Assembly: GCA_029974225.1 (NCBI GenBank)
Contig: JARKSP010000002.1
Location: 1-37,221, forward strand
DNA length: 37,221 nt
Reading direction: 5' to 3'
Source of the DNA: Erysipelotrichaceae bacterium
Lineage (GTDB): Bacteria; Bacillota_I; Bacilli_A; Erysipelotrichales; Erysipelotrichaceae
Below, piece after piece: positions 8,018 to 16,038 of the stretch. The notes below the pieces were generated by a model. That model had not been told where the DNA came from. It worked only from the letters and a program-made list of their open reading frames with translations, and made no database searches. The translations under genes were made by a program, and so were the position numbers. Numbering within the stretch: the first letter of the stretch is position 1; the number at the start of each line of letters is the position of its first letter.

Positions 8018-9529
8018 TCAATTAACCTTCTCCAAAAGTGAAAATACCAGTTGGTGGAACAGCTCGTTATTGGCTCCCAGCGCGACATAGCAGTTCCTTT
8101 CATCATCCGGGTAGGCTCTGGTATCACAGATTGTCTGACCATCAGCCATACCGCCTGAAAAGTCCACATCTACACGCATTAAACTTATTTCTTCCAATAC
8201 TTTCGGCTCCAGCAGATAGCCGACAACCAGGGCATCATGAATTGGGGCAGTTCCCAGAATTTCCTGGGGCTGATAGGCATCGTAAGCTTCAATTCTCTGC
8301 TCTATCATCAATGCCACGGCGTCAGTGACAATATTATTCATCGCTCTTAGTCTTTGGCAGTCTGCATAATCAAAGTTGGCTTTGTGGGTTGCATCTAACG
8401 GTACCATTGTACATTTAATACCGCTGGTTAAAACAATCTGTGCCGCTTCAGGATCAGCCCAGATATTAAATTCAGAACATCTGGTCGCATTAAACACCTT
8501 GAAGCCGCCACCCATAAAGATAATTTCTTTGATATTTTCGGCAATTTTAGGTTCGATTCTTAAAGCCATCGCCATATTGGTCATTGGTCCGGTAATGACC
8601 ATCGTGATTTTTTCCTTAGCTTCCAGCAGTGTTTCCACCAGCCACAGGACAGCATTCTTCTTTTCCGCTTTTCTGACTGGTGTCGGCAGCGGCAGGTGGT
8701 CATGATGATAGGTTATTTCCGGTTCTTTATCACCATCCTCTTTAACACCGGTAAATCCACCATAGCTTCCTCTTCTGGTCGGCAGCAGTCGGGTAACCAT
8801 ACTTGAACCACAACCGGCAAAGACTTTGACATCACTCTTTAAGGCTTCAACCACAGCCAGAGTGTTTTCGGTGGTATAGTTCAAGGCTTTGTTTCCCGCT
8901 ACCGTACAGATGCCCAGCAGCTCTATTTTTTCTGATAAGATGGCCATCATGATGGCAATGGCATCATCGCTACCCGTATCACAATCCATAATTACTTTAA
9001 TTTTTTCTTCCATAGCTATCCAGTACCTTTCTACTTTTCTGTTTCCTATTTCCATTGTTGAGTCATATTCTCCCTTGTTGGCTAAAATTATTTTCCTGCT
9101 GGCGATATTATCGCTGAAGCAGCTGACACTGATCTCTCTGATACCGATGCTCTGACAATAGTCTAAAGCCAGAGACAGCAGTTTTTTACCATAGCCCTGG
9201 TTTCGATAGGTTGGTAAAATGCTGTAACCGATATGTCCGCCAACCATTAGCAGCAGCGGATTCAGTTTTCTTCGGATATTGACCATTCCGATTACTTCTT
9301 CGGTTTCAGTCACCAGAAGCAACTGATCGGAATTAACTAAACCGCTTTGCCGATTTTCAATGCTTTCCATCTTATGACAATGATCAATCCACCTACTGAT
9401 ATTATCATAATAGTCCAGGTTACTACAACCATCGAAACTGCTTTCTGATTTCAGCATTTCATCGCGATATCTCTTTATCTGCCGGAAGTATCTTTTATCA
9501 ACTTTTTCCAGTCTTATCTGCGGCATCAT
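8018..9529 (-). CDS. GNAT acetyltransferase-nucleoside hydrolase fusion
   Basis: One open frame of 503 residues joins two enzymes. Residues 1-170 are a GNAT N-acetyltransferase: the acetyl-CoA loop is in YRNQGYGKKLLSLAL (108-122), preceded by GGHIGYSILP and followed by NIASRKIILANKGE. Residues 173-503 are an inosine-uridine type nucleoside hydrolase: the calcium-binding DCDTGSDDA is at 182-190, MGGGFKVF and EFNIWADPEAA in the middle, and APIHDALVVG near the end, all in the usual order and spacing. The start MM at 9529 has GGGAG 4 bases upstream and overlaps the end of the GH42 gene by 32 bases. An internal ATG at 9013 (residue 173) could start the hydrolase alone, but no good ribosome binding site precedes it. 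The hydrolase would release ribose from nucleosides; the acetyl acceptor is unknown. Confidence 0.88.
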   Translation of the reverse strand: MMPQIRLEKVDKRYFRQIKRYRDEMLKSESSFDGCSNLDYYDNISRWIDHCHKMESIENRQSGLVNSDQLLLVTETEEVIGMVNIRRKLNPLLLMVGGHIGYSILPTYRNQGYGKKLLSLALDYCQSIGIREISVSCFSDNIASRKIILANKGEYDSTMEIGNRKVERYWIAMEEKIKVIMDCDTGSDDAIAIMMAILSEKIELLGICTVAGNKALNYTTENTLAVVEALKSDVKVFAGCGSSMVTRLLPTRRGSYGGFTGVKEDGDKEPEITYHHDHLPLPTPVRKAEKKNAVLWLVETLLEAKEKITMVITGPMTNMAMALRIEPKIAENIKEIIFMGGGFKVFNATRCSEFNIWADPEAAQIVLTSGIKCTMVPLDATHKANFDYADCQRLRAMNNIVTDAVALMIEQRIEAYDAYQPQEILGTAPIHDALVVGYLLEPKVLEEISLMRVDVDFSGGMADGQTICDTRAYPDDERNCYVALGANNELFHQLVFSLLEKVN

Positions 9530-11399
9530 TTAACTCCCATTTAAAGTTCTCATAATCAATAAACAAGGTAATATTGTTGCCCAGGTCAATATTCTCCTGA
9601 TTCTCACCTTTGACAATCTTCTGTCCGGTTATCTCATCAAACAGCTTTTCCATCAGTTCTTCTTCAAAACTGCTGGCCAGATAATAACATTTCCCCTGAC
9701 CGAAGTAATTAACAGTGACCGCACTATAATTACCAAAAGGACAGTTATGCCATTTAACCAGTTCTTCAGCTGAAACTTTAAGCAGCATCTCCTTAAAAAC
9801 ATAGCCTTTGTACAATCTATTATCTAAATCAATACACTCCCGGCAGGTATCAGCCAGCAGACTCTCCTGCTGATCAACTATTATTCCGCTTAAATCGGTC
9901 AGATAAAGTGGCAGATCCTGATTTAAAACGAAATTATTATCCTGGTCCTTCCAGCTGCTTCTGGCTGTCAGAACTAGCTGACCGCCGCTTCTGACATATT
10001 CTTTCAGTTTCTCAACAAAACTTTCCTTCATCATAATCATATAAGGCAGGATGACCAGCTCATACTGACTTAAATCATCACTTTCAACAATTATATCAAC
10101 AGGAATATCTCTCATCCATAACTGTTTATATAGTTTAGTCATTTCATTTACATAGTTGAAACTATCAGACTGTCTCTGGCTTTTAAAACAGCTGGCACTG
10201 TCATAATCAAATACCACAGCTGCTTTCGCTTTAACCTTAATGTTAAAAACTTCCTTATTTTCCTTGAGATATTTAAACAGGTTTAAAACCTCGTAATATT
10301 TTCTTTTCTTTCTATTGTCGCTATCCAGAATACCGAAACAATACTGTTCAGCCCCTTTATTAAAGCCACGGTAGCGGAAAATCAGCATTGCCTTACAGCC
10401 ATGACCAAAAGCCTGAATGGCCCAGGTAGCACCCTGATTAGGCTTAACAGCACAGCCGATAATATCATGACCCTGGGCTCCCATTATCTGTTCGGTAATC
10501 CAGAATCTATCCTGTCTGAACCCTCTGGCCATATCTAAGGCTAAAGCTACCTCATATGGTTTTAAAGGTTCTACCAGTCCACCCCAGACCGGATAGTTAT
10601 TATAGGCAATGTCATCCAGTTTTCGGGCCAGATCAAAGGGGTCAAAGTGTTTATCCAGAGTTCCACCCTCTAAATTATGCAAAACCAGGGCTTCAGGAAT
10701 TATATTTTTTAATACCTGATACATCGATATTAGAAAATTGCTGATACTGATGCTTCTGAATCTTTCCCATTCAATATGCAGGGAAGGATTTTGAGCAGTA
10801 TGAGCTTTTTTAGGAAGCTGCATATCCTCAAATTTAACATAGGATCCGCTCCAGAAAGCTGTTCCCCATCGCTTATTGAGCTGTTCAATATCGTCATATT
10901 TTTCTTTCAGATAACTGATGAATTTTTTCTGACAGTTTTTACAGAAGCACATATCACTACCTTCATGGCCAATTTCATTGTCCAGCTGCCAGGCAACTAT
11001 CTGTTTTTCATTCTTATAGTGCTTTGCCAGGGCTTCTGTTAAAGCCAAGGCTTTCTGGATATATCTATCACTGTTATAGCAGTACCCTCTTCGACCGCCG
11101 AAAGGCTGACGATGACCATACTGGTCATTGGACATAACTTCCGGATACTTCAGATTAAGCCATCTGGGCATAGTCGCTGTCGGCACACACATCATTACTT
11201 TTAAGTCATACTGTCGACATTTTTCAATTACCTGATCAAAAAAACTGAAGTCATACTGATCTTCTAACGGTTCAAACATATCCCAGACAAAATCAGCAAT
11301 TCTGATAATATTACATCCCAGCTCTTTAATATTGCTTAAATCTTCATCAATCAGCTCTAAGCCCCACTGTTCCGGATAATAGTCAACTCCTAAATACAT
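9498..11399 (-). CDS. GH42 family beta-galactosidase
   Basis: A cytoplasmic retaining beta-galactosidase (no signal peptide) acting on small beta-galactosides. The 633-residue product has the GH42 start MYLGVDYYPEQW, the acid/base E142 in WQLDNEIGHEG, the nucleophile E303 in FWITEQIMG, and the zinc-type cysteines C107, C151, C153 and C156 (CFCKNC) found in many GH42 trimers. The catalytic barrel spans roughly 1-375, the trimerisation (class I amidotransferase-like) domain 385-570, and a short C-terminal beta domain ends the chain. The ATG follows AGAGGGGATT. It overlaps the preceding HAD gene by 10 bases and the following GNAT-hydrolase gene by 32. The exact substrate (lactose, galacto-oligosaccharides or arabinosides) cannot be read from sequence. 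No transporter is adjacent. Confidence 0.93.
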   Translation of the reverse strand: MYLGVDYYPEQWGLELIDEDLSNIKELGCNIIRIADFVWDMFEPLEDQYDFSFFDQVIEKCRQYDLKVMMCVPTATMPRWLNLKYPEVMSNDQYGHRQPFGGRRGYCYNSDRYIQKALALTEALAKHYKNEKQIVAWQLDNEIGHEGSDMCFCKNCQKKFISYLKEKYDDIEQLNKRWGTAFWSGSYVKFEDMQLPKKAHTAQNPSLHIEWERFRSISISNFLISMYQVLKNIIPEALVLHNLEGGTLDKHFDPFDLARKLDDIAYNNYPVWGGLVEPLKPYEVALALDMARGFRQDRFWITEQIMGAQGHDIIGCAVKPNQGATWAIQAFGHGCKAMLIFRYRGFNKGAEQYCFGILDSDNRKKRKYYEVLNLFKYLKENKEVFNIKVKAKAAVVFDYDSASCFKSQRQSDSFNYVNEMTKLYKQLWMRDIPVDIIVESDDLSQYELVILPYMIMMKESFVEKLKEYVRSGGQLVLTARSSWKDQDNNFVLNQDLPLYLTDLSGIIVDQQESLLADTCRECIDLDNRLYKGYVFKEMLLKVSAEELVKWHNCPFGNYSAVTVNYFGQGKCYYLASSFEEELMEKLFDEITGQKIVKGENQENIDLGNNITLFIDYENFKWELNDAADKTGKS

Positions 11400-12211
11400 A
11401 ATCCCCTCTCCCTGATATATTCCAGTGCTTCGCTCACCGCACTCTCGGCACAGGATCTTTGACAGACATAATCACAGTACGGCTTTACTTCCTCCACAGT
11501 ATTTCCGACACCGATAAAAAGAGCGGCATATGGTTTCATTGGCAGATCATTATAATTATCAATGATACAGGCAATACACTCTTTTTTGATTTTCAGCTTT
11601 TCTGAAAGTACTTTTAAGCCATAACCTTTGTCAATTCCCCTTAAATTAAACTCCAGATATCGACCGGCAGAATATAAAGGTTCGATATCATCAAAACCGG
11701 CAATCTCATTTTTCTCAATCGACTTTAAAAGTGGCATATCCGTTCTGGAAAAGCCGATTTTGATAATCTTTTCATTTCTTAAAAACTGAATATCCGGTTC
11801 TTCAAAAACGGTGAAAGCAACTGACCCGCTTAGATAGTCAATTTCCTCCTGGGTCAGATTGTAGGTATAAATATTGTCAAGCGTAAAAATATGAATTGTT
11901 ACATCATATCTGGTTCCAATTTTAAATAATCTTTCCACTGTTTCAAACGGTAAAGCCGAAACATTGATAATTTCATCATTTTCACAGCTGACAATCATCG
12001 CTCCATTGGCAGCGATGGCATATTGCCCTTTTTTGCCATGCAAACCTGTCTGTTTGAGATACTGAATCAAATCCTTATAGGCTTTACCGCTGGCCATAAC
12101 AAACTTTACTTTCTCATCTAAAGATCTGATACTTTTCTCATCTTCTGACGAAAGTTTCTTATTATAGTCAAGTAATGTTTCATCCAAATCACAGGCAATA
12201 ATCTTATACAT
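11390..12211 (-). CDS. Cof-type HAD-IIB phosphatase
   Basis: Cytoplasmic sugar-phosphate or nucleotide phosphatase of the Cof family, 273 residues. Motif I is CDLDETLLDYN (D8 nucleophile, D10 acid/base), motif II is VMASGKAY near residue 40, and motif IV is IIDNYNDLPM, where the usual leading glycine of GDNxND is isoleucine. The C2 cap lies between. The ATG has AGAGG 5 bases upstream, and this AGAGG is itself one arm of a possible hairpin (12215-12247). It overlaps the GH42 start by 10 bases, so the two are co-translated. Substrate unknown; the coupling to a beta-galactosidase suggests a sugar phosphate but this is inference. Confidence 0.88.
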   Translation of the reverse strand: MYKIIACDLDETLLDYNKKLSSEDEKSIRSLDEKVKFVMASGKAYKDLIQYLKQTGLHGKKGQYAIAANGAMIVSCENDEIINVSALPFETVERLFKIGTRYDVTIHIFTLDNIYTYNLTQEEIDYLSGSVAFTVFEEPDIQFLRNEKIIKIGFSRTDMPLLKSIEKNEIAGFDDIEPLYSAGRYLEFNLRGIDKGYGLKVLSEKLKIKKECIACIIDNYNDLPMKPYAALFIGVGNTVEEVKPYCDYVCQRSCAESAVSEALEYIRERGLCI

Positions 12212-12214
12212 AAA

Positions 12215-12247
12215 AACCTCTATTACAATTCTATCATAAAAGAGGTT
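12215..12247 (-). promoter_or_regulatory. Hairpin masking the ribosome binding site of the Cof HAD gene
   Basis: On the minus strand AACCTCT (12247-12241) can pair with AGAGGTT (12221-12215) around a 19-base loop. The 3' arm contains the AGAGG ribosome binding site of the gene starting at 12211 and is followed by TTTAT. It could reduce translation or act as a weak terminator between the two HAD genes. Only the pairing is visible. Confidence 0.4.
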
Positions 12248-12258
12248 CTTTTAACTGT

Positions 12259-12912
12259 CTATAATATCTCAATTAAATCTTCAATCCGATAAATTCTTTT
12301 AACGCCATCAAAGTTGTATCTTCCATCTTCGCACCAGATCCAGACAGGAGTGATTCCCGCATTATAGGCTCCTATTATATCATTGCTGTAGGAGTCACCA
12401 ACATAAACAGCCTGCTGTGGCAAAACAGCAAGCTGTTTTAAAGCCTCATTGAAGATTGCCGCCTCAGGCTTTGCTTTGCCGAAATCATCAGAAACAATAA
12501 TACAGTCAAAATAATGACGAATATTGGTGCTGTCGATTTTAGTATTCTGCCCGATACTGGTGCCATTGGTTATAATTCCCAGTTTATACCTGGTTTTTAA
12601 ATATTCCAGGGTTTTTAAGGTGTTTTCAAACAAAGGCTCGTAGGTGCCCAGATTTTTAATCCACCAGTTAAAAAAGTGCTCATAATCAATACTGTAGCCA
12701 TATTTCCGGTTAAATCTTTCAACCATCTGTCTTTTGTTGCCGCTGCCAAATTCATCCCACAGGACCAGATCCTGCACCAGCGATTCAAGATAGACAGAAT
12801 CAGTCTTCTCCTCTAGCACATAGTTTTGAAGATATATTCTGAAAGCACTGCAGGTGGCTTTTGTGCGATCAGCCAAAGTGCCATCATAGTCAAATATTAC
12901 TGCCTTAATCAT
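12259..12912 (-). CDS. HAD-IA family phosphatase
   Basis: A 217-residue HAD subfamily IA hydrolase with an alpha-helical C1 cap. Motif I is VIFDYDGTLADRT (D8, D10), motif II is GIITNGTS in the middle, the lysine motif is FGKAKPE, and motif IV is VGDSYSNDIIGA. This layout is that of YjjG/PGP-like phosphatases acting on nucleotides or phosphoglycolate; the specific substrate is not visible. AAGGAGAAT precedes the ATG. It follows the U32 gene by 26 bases, and the Cof HAD gene follows after 47 bases containing a hairpin. Confidence 0.88.
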   Translation of the reverse strand: MIKAVIFDYDGTLADRTKATCSAFRIYLQNYVLEEKTDSVYLESLVQDLVLWDEFGSGNKRQMVERFNRKYGYSIDYEHFFNWWIKNLGTYEPLFENTLKTLEYLKTRYKLGIITNGTSIGQNTKIDSTNIRHYFDCIIVSDDFGKAKPEAAIFNEALKQLAVLPQQAVYVGDSYSNDIIGAYNAGITPVWIWCEDGRYNFDGVKRIYRIEDLIEIL

Positions 12913-12938
12913 TATATTCTCCTTTTTAAATACTTTCC

Positions 12939-14975
12939 TTATAATACCGAGCGGTAATAAAGCCCTCTGGTATACTGGTTTAAGATATTCTCTTGCTTTT
13001 CATAGGCTGTTATCACTGCCTCTACTTCCGCTTTTGTTTCATCAGTGAAATACAGAATCAGATAATCCAGGCCCTGTAAATCAGTCATTCTATCCGCCAG
13101 AAAGATCGGCGTATGATTCAGAAGTTCTGATATTTTCAGATGACATCTGATAGGAAATCTGTATCCCATTCGGTCAGTGATATGACCCTTCTGATCACAG
13201 CTGCCGCAATCACGACCATTTTTCAGGGGACAGTTGACCAAAAGCATCAGCGGCAGTTTACCATAGGCAATAATTCCCTTATTCAGCGGGGTTTTTATCG
13301 ACCTTATCTCGTTTAAATCAAGCTCGGCGGAAATTGTTATGTCCTGAATCTTTTCTTTTTCCAGCACTTTGCAGGCCAGACTGTTGGCAACATTCAAAAA
13401 GTTGCCACCCATTATTTCAAAACCTGACTCATTGGCTAATTCAACAGCCGCCAGATTGTTGCAATAAGTCTTTTTAACTTTTCGGTCTTTAAAATACTTT
13501 AATCTTTCAAGGATATAGTCAGTATTATTAATCCATCTGGGAATCTCAACAATCAGTTTCTCCGCAGGTTCAGTTATTTCACTGTCAATAGGTATTATCA
13601 CACCCCTGATCTTATCCAGATTTTCCGGAAGCTGCTCTTTACAGGTCAGCCGAAGATAGATATCTTTTAAACTGTGTTTTTTATCTTTCAGGTCATAAGT
13701 GACTTCTTTTTGACGATAGCTGTTTCTTTCCTTTAAAGCATCCAGCTTATCAATCGCCGCTCTTCGCAAACTGTTTATTGTACTGTTTCTGATAAAAAGA
13801 TGTTCATCAATATCGAAGCTGATATTGTCCAGATAGTAACAGGTGCCCCCGAGTCTGGAAAGTGAAGTTTTAATTGTTTGTTCGTCAGTAAGCTTGCTGG
13901 CCGCAATCAAAGGTGTTGGACCAGTTACCGTAACTTCTTTATCGTTATCTGTTACTGTCAGCGACATTGCCTGATTTTCTCGGGCTTTAAAAGAGAAAGA
14001 TAATGGAATCCACTGCCGTTCATTGCGATAAATTTCGTGAATTTCATTGACGACTTCTTTAGAGGCTAAAACATCTTCCCTGGTTCTGATACCAAACATC
14101 TCTCTGGTCAGTTCATTTTTATAATATCCATCTGTAAAACCGCTTCGGGAAAAGATATCTTTTAATTGTCTTTCCAGGTCTTCAGCCACATGATTATTAT
14201 CCACTGCCTCCCGGCAGCATTTGGTGGCTATCGCGATGTATTCCGGTCTTTTCATTCTGCCTTCAATCTTTAAAGAAGATACACCTATTTCTTTTAGTTC
14301 CCTGACATATTTAAAAAGAGAAGAATCTTTCAGGGACAGATCATAGCCCGTTCCATTTTCAACCTCAAAGGGCAGACGACAGCTTTGGGCACACAAGCCT
14401 CTGTTTCCGCTGCGAGAACCAATCATGGCGCTTAACAGACACTGACCAGAAACCGACATGCACAAAGCACCATGGACAAAGTGCTCTACTTCAATATCAT
14501 ATTCCTTCGCTTTCAGGCAGAAACGCTGCAGCTGCTGCCTGTTCATTTCTCGGGCCACCACCACTCTTCTGATACCCAGCCTTTTTAAAACGGGTAAGGC
14601 ATAAGGGTTTTGAACACTCATCTGAGTAGAGCCATGCAATGGCAAATCAGGGAAAAACTCTCTGGCCAGGCTGGCAACTGCCAGATCCTGAACGATAATC
14701 GCATCAACACCAGCCTCATTAAGGTGTTTTAAAAGTTCAATAACCTCGGTTACTTCTTTTTCCTTAATCATTATATTGACAGTCACATAAACCTTGACAT
14801 TACGTTTGTGACAATAGCTAACCGTATTTAAAAGTTCATCTTCATCAAAATTGGCCGCATTTCTTCGGGCTGAAAAACTTTTAGCTCCCAGATAGATAGC
14901 ATCAGCTCCAGATCTGACGGCCGCAATCAGTGACTCAGGTGAACCGACCGGTGATAAAACTTCTATATTTTTCAT
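12939..14975 (-). CDS. U32 family peptidase-like protein with C-terminal DUF3656 region (RlhA-like)
   Basis: 678 residues, close in length to E. coli RlhA, which with DUF3656 is needed for hydroxylation of C2501 in 23S rRNA; related U32 proteins (TrhP) act on tRNA. The U32 barrel spans about 1-300, beginning EVLSPVGSPESLIAAVRSGADAIYLG. The cysteine set C172, C179, C195 and C199 (HGALCMSVSGQC and GLCAQSC) is the probable iron-sulfur site. The DUF3656-like part lies around 370-500, and a C-terminal cysteine group (NCPLKNGRDCGSCDQKG) is seen near residue 600. The name peptidase is historical; RNA modification is the better guess. The ATG lies one base after the rapZ stop. Confidence 0.87.
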   Translation of the reverse strand: MKNIEVLSPVGSPESLIAAVRSGADAIYLGAKSFSARRNAANFDEDELLNTVSYCHKRNVKVYVTVNIMIKEKEVTEVIELLKHLNEAGVDAIIVQDLAVASLAREFFPDLPLHGSTQMSVQNPYALPVLKRLGIRRVVVAREMNRQQLQRFCLKAKEYDIEVEHFVHGALCMSVSGQCLLSAMIGSRSGNRGLCAQSCRLPFEVENGTGYDLSLKDSSLFKYVRELKEIGVSSLKIEGRMKRPEYIAIATKCCREAVDNNHVAEDLERQLKDIFSRSGFTDGYYKNELTREMFGIRTREDVLASKEVVNEIHEIYRNERQWIPLSFSFKARENQAMSLTVTDNDKEVTVTGPTPLIAASKLTDEQTIKTSLSRLGGTCYYLDNISFDIDEHLFIRNSTINSLRRAAIDKLDALKERNSYRQKEVTYDLKDKKHSLKDIYLRLTCKEQLPENLDKIRGVIIPIDSEITEPAEKLIVEIPRWINNTDYILERLKYFKDRKVKKTYCNNLAAVELANESGFEIMGGNFLNVANSLACKVLEKEKIQDITISAELDLNEIRSIKTPLNKGIIAYGKLPLMLLVNCPLKNGRDCGSCDQKGHITDRMGYRFPIRCHLKISELLNHTPIFLADRMTDLQGLDYLILYFTDETKAEVEAVITAYEKQENILNQYTRGLYYRSVL

Positions 14976-14976
14976 C

Positions 14977-15825
14977 TTAAAACTCTTTATTGATGTCCCT
15001 ATGATAGGTAATGATGCGATGCTTTAAATCTTTTAACAGATTTTCCAGATGCCTGGTAAAAGCGACACTGCGATGACGGCCGCCAGTGCAGCCGATAGCG
15101 ACAACCAGTTCATTTTTTCCCTCTTCCACATAATATGGCAGAGCATATTTAATGAAGTCAAAGATTTTCTGTGCGAATACTTCAGACTGTTCAAATGAAA
15201 AGACATAGTTATAAACATTATCATCTAAGCCGGAATTCATTTTTAATTCGGCAATATAAAACGGATTTGGCAGGCATCTGACATCATATACCAGGTCCGC
15301 TTCCAGCGGCAGACCATTTTTGTAGCCAAAAGAAATCAGTTTAATAGTCAGGCTTTTATAGTCATCCTGTTTGAAAGAATCAATAGCATACTGCCTTAAT
15401 TGAGAATGATTGAAATGACTGGTGTCGATAACGATATCAGCTTCATTTTTAACTCTTTTACACATTCTGTATTCATAGTCAATCGCACTTTCCAAAGTCG
15501 GATGCTCTTCAGAAATGAGAGGATGAGATCTTCTGGTGTACTTGTAGCGATTCAGAATAGTGTCTCTATCGCAATCCAAAAAGACCAGAGTATATTCAAT
15601 ATTCTCTTTTTTAAGGTTATCTATTTCATTAAGTAAAGTGTCATATAACTCATTACTTCTGACATCAATAACCACCGCCAGCTTTTTATTGACATTCAAT
15701 TTACTGACCGCCACCAGTAAAGCCGGAGGCAGATTATCAATACAATAATAGCCAATATCTTCCAGCGTCTTTAAAAAGACCGATTTTCCGGCACCAGATA
15801 TACCTGATATTACTAAAACATACAC
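14977..15825 (-). CDS. rapZ: RapZ/YvcJ family nucleotide-binding protein
   Basis: RapZ in E. coli controls GlmS through small RNAs; the Bacillus homologue YvcJ hydrolyses GTP and affects competence. With start GTG at 15825 the protein has 282 residues. The P-loop GISGAGKS is at 8-15, DNLPPALL follows, and the C-terminal domain has the conserved GCTGGRHRSV and TYHRDI motifs. I chose GTG 15825 because GAGGTGAT (15837-15830) is an excellent ribosome binding site 8 bases upstream; the GTG at 15834 would lie inside that site. Unlike most Bacillota, the neighbours are not yvcK and whiA but a U32 gene one base downstream. It is the first gene of the seven-gene minus-strand run. Confidence 0.92.
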   Translation of the reverse strand: MYVLVISGISGAGKSVFLKTLEDIGYYCIDNLPPALLVAVSKLNVNKKLAVVIDVRSNELYDTLLNEIDNLKKENIEYTLVFLDCDRDTILNRYKYTRRSHPLISEEHPTLESAIDYEYRMCKRVKNEADIVIDTSHFNHSQLRQYAIDSFKQDDYKSLTIKLISFGYKNGLPLEADLVYDVRCLPNPFYIAELKMNSGLDDNVYNYVFSFEQSEVFAQKIFDFIKYALPYYVEEGKNELVVAIGCTGGRHRSVAFTRHLENLLKDLKHRIITYHRDINKEF

Positions 15826-15843
15826 ACTAATCACCTCTTAACA

Positions 15844-15849
15844 ATTATA
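15844..15849 (-). promoter_or_regulatory. Possible extended -10 box before rapZ
   Basis: On the minus strand TGCTATAAT ends at 15844, a consensus extended -10. The -35 region is weak. Transcription would start near 15837, giving a very short leader that begins at the ribosome binding site, so a second promoter further upstream is possible. Confidence 0.45.
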
Positions 15850-15907
15850 GCACATTCTTTTTAGATAATTATCTTTTGATAATCTGCGAGAGTCTATTAA
15901 AAGATTA

Positions 15908-15943
15908 TTATAAAAGTCTGAGGACTTTTAATATCTCCAGACT
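15908..15943 (-). terminator. Terminator after the first surface protein gene
   Basis: On the minus strand AGTCTGGAG (15943-15935) pairs with CTCAGACT (15922-15915) with one bulged G, followed by TTTTATAATAAT. An overlapping shorter hairpin (TAAAAGTC/GACTTTTA, 15911-15930) could form instead. It separates the surface protein transcript from rapZ. Confidence 0.7.
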
Positions 15944-16038
15944 TCATAGATTTTTTCTTGACTTTATAAAGCGCAGGACAAATGAATATCCAGCCAAAGG
16001 GACATCATCCTGATTTATCCCTGCTCATTCAGTTTATT

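Noticed and set aside
8017-8169. N-terminal extension of the pyridoxal kinase frame
   Set aside because: It only reads through the end of the nucleoside hydrolase in another frame; the family homology starts at ATG 8016.
15826-15834. Earlier GTG start for rapZ at 15834
   Set aside because: It overlaps the GAGGTGAT ribosome binding site; the GTG at 15825 has the right spacing.
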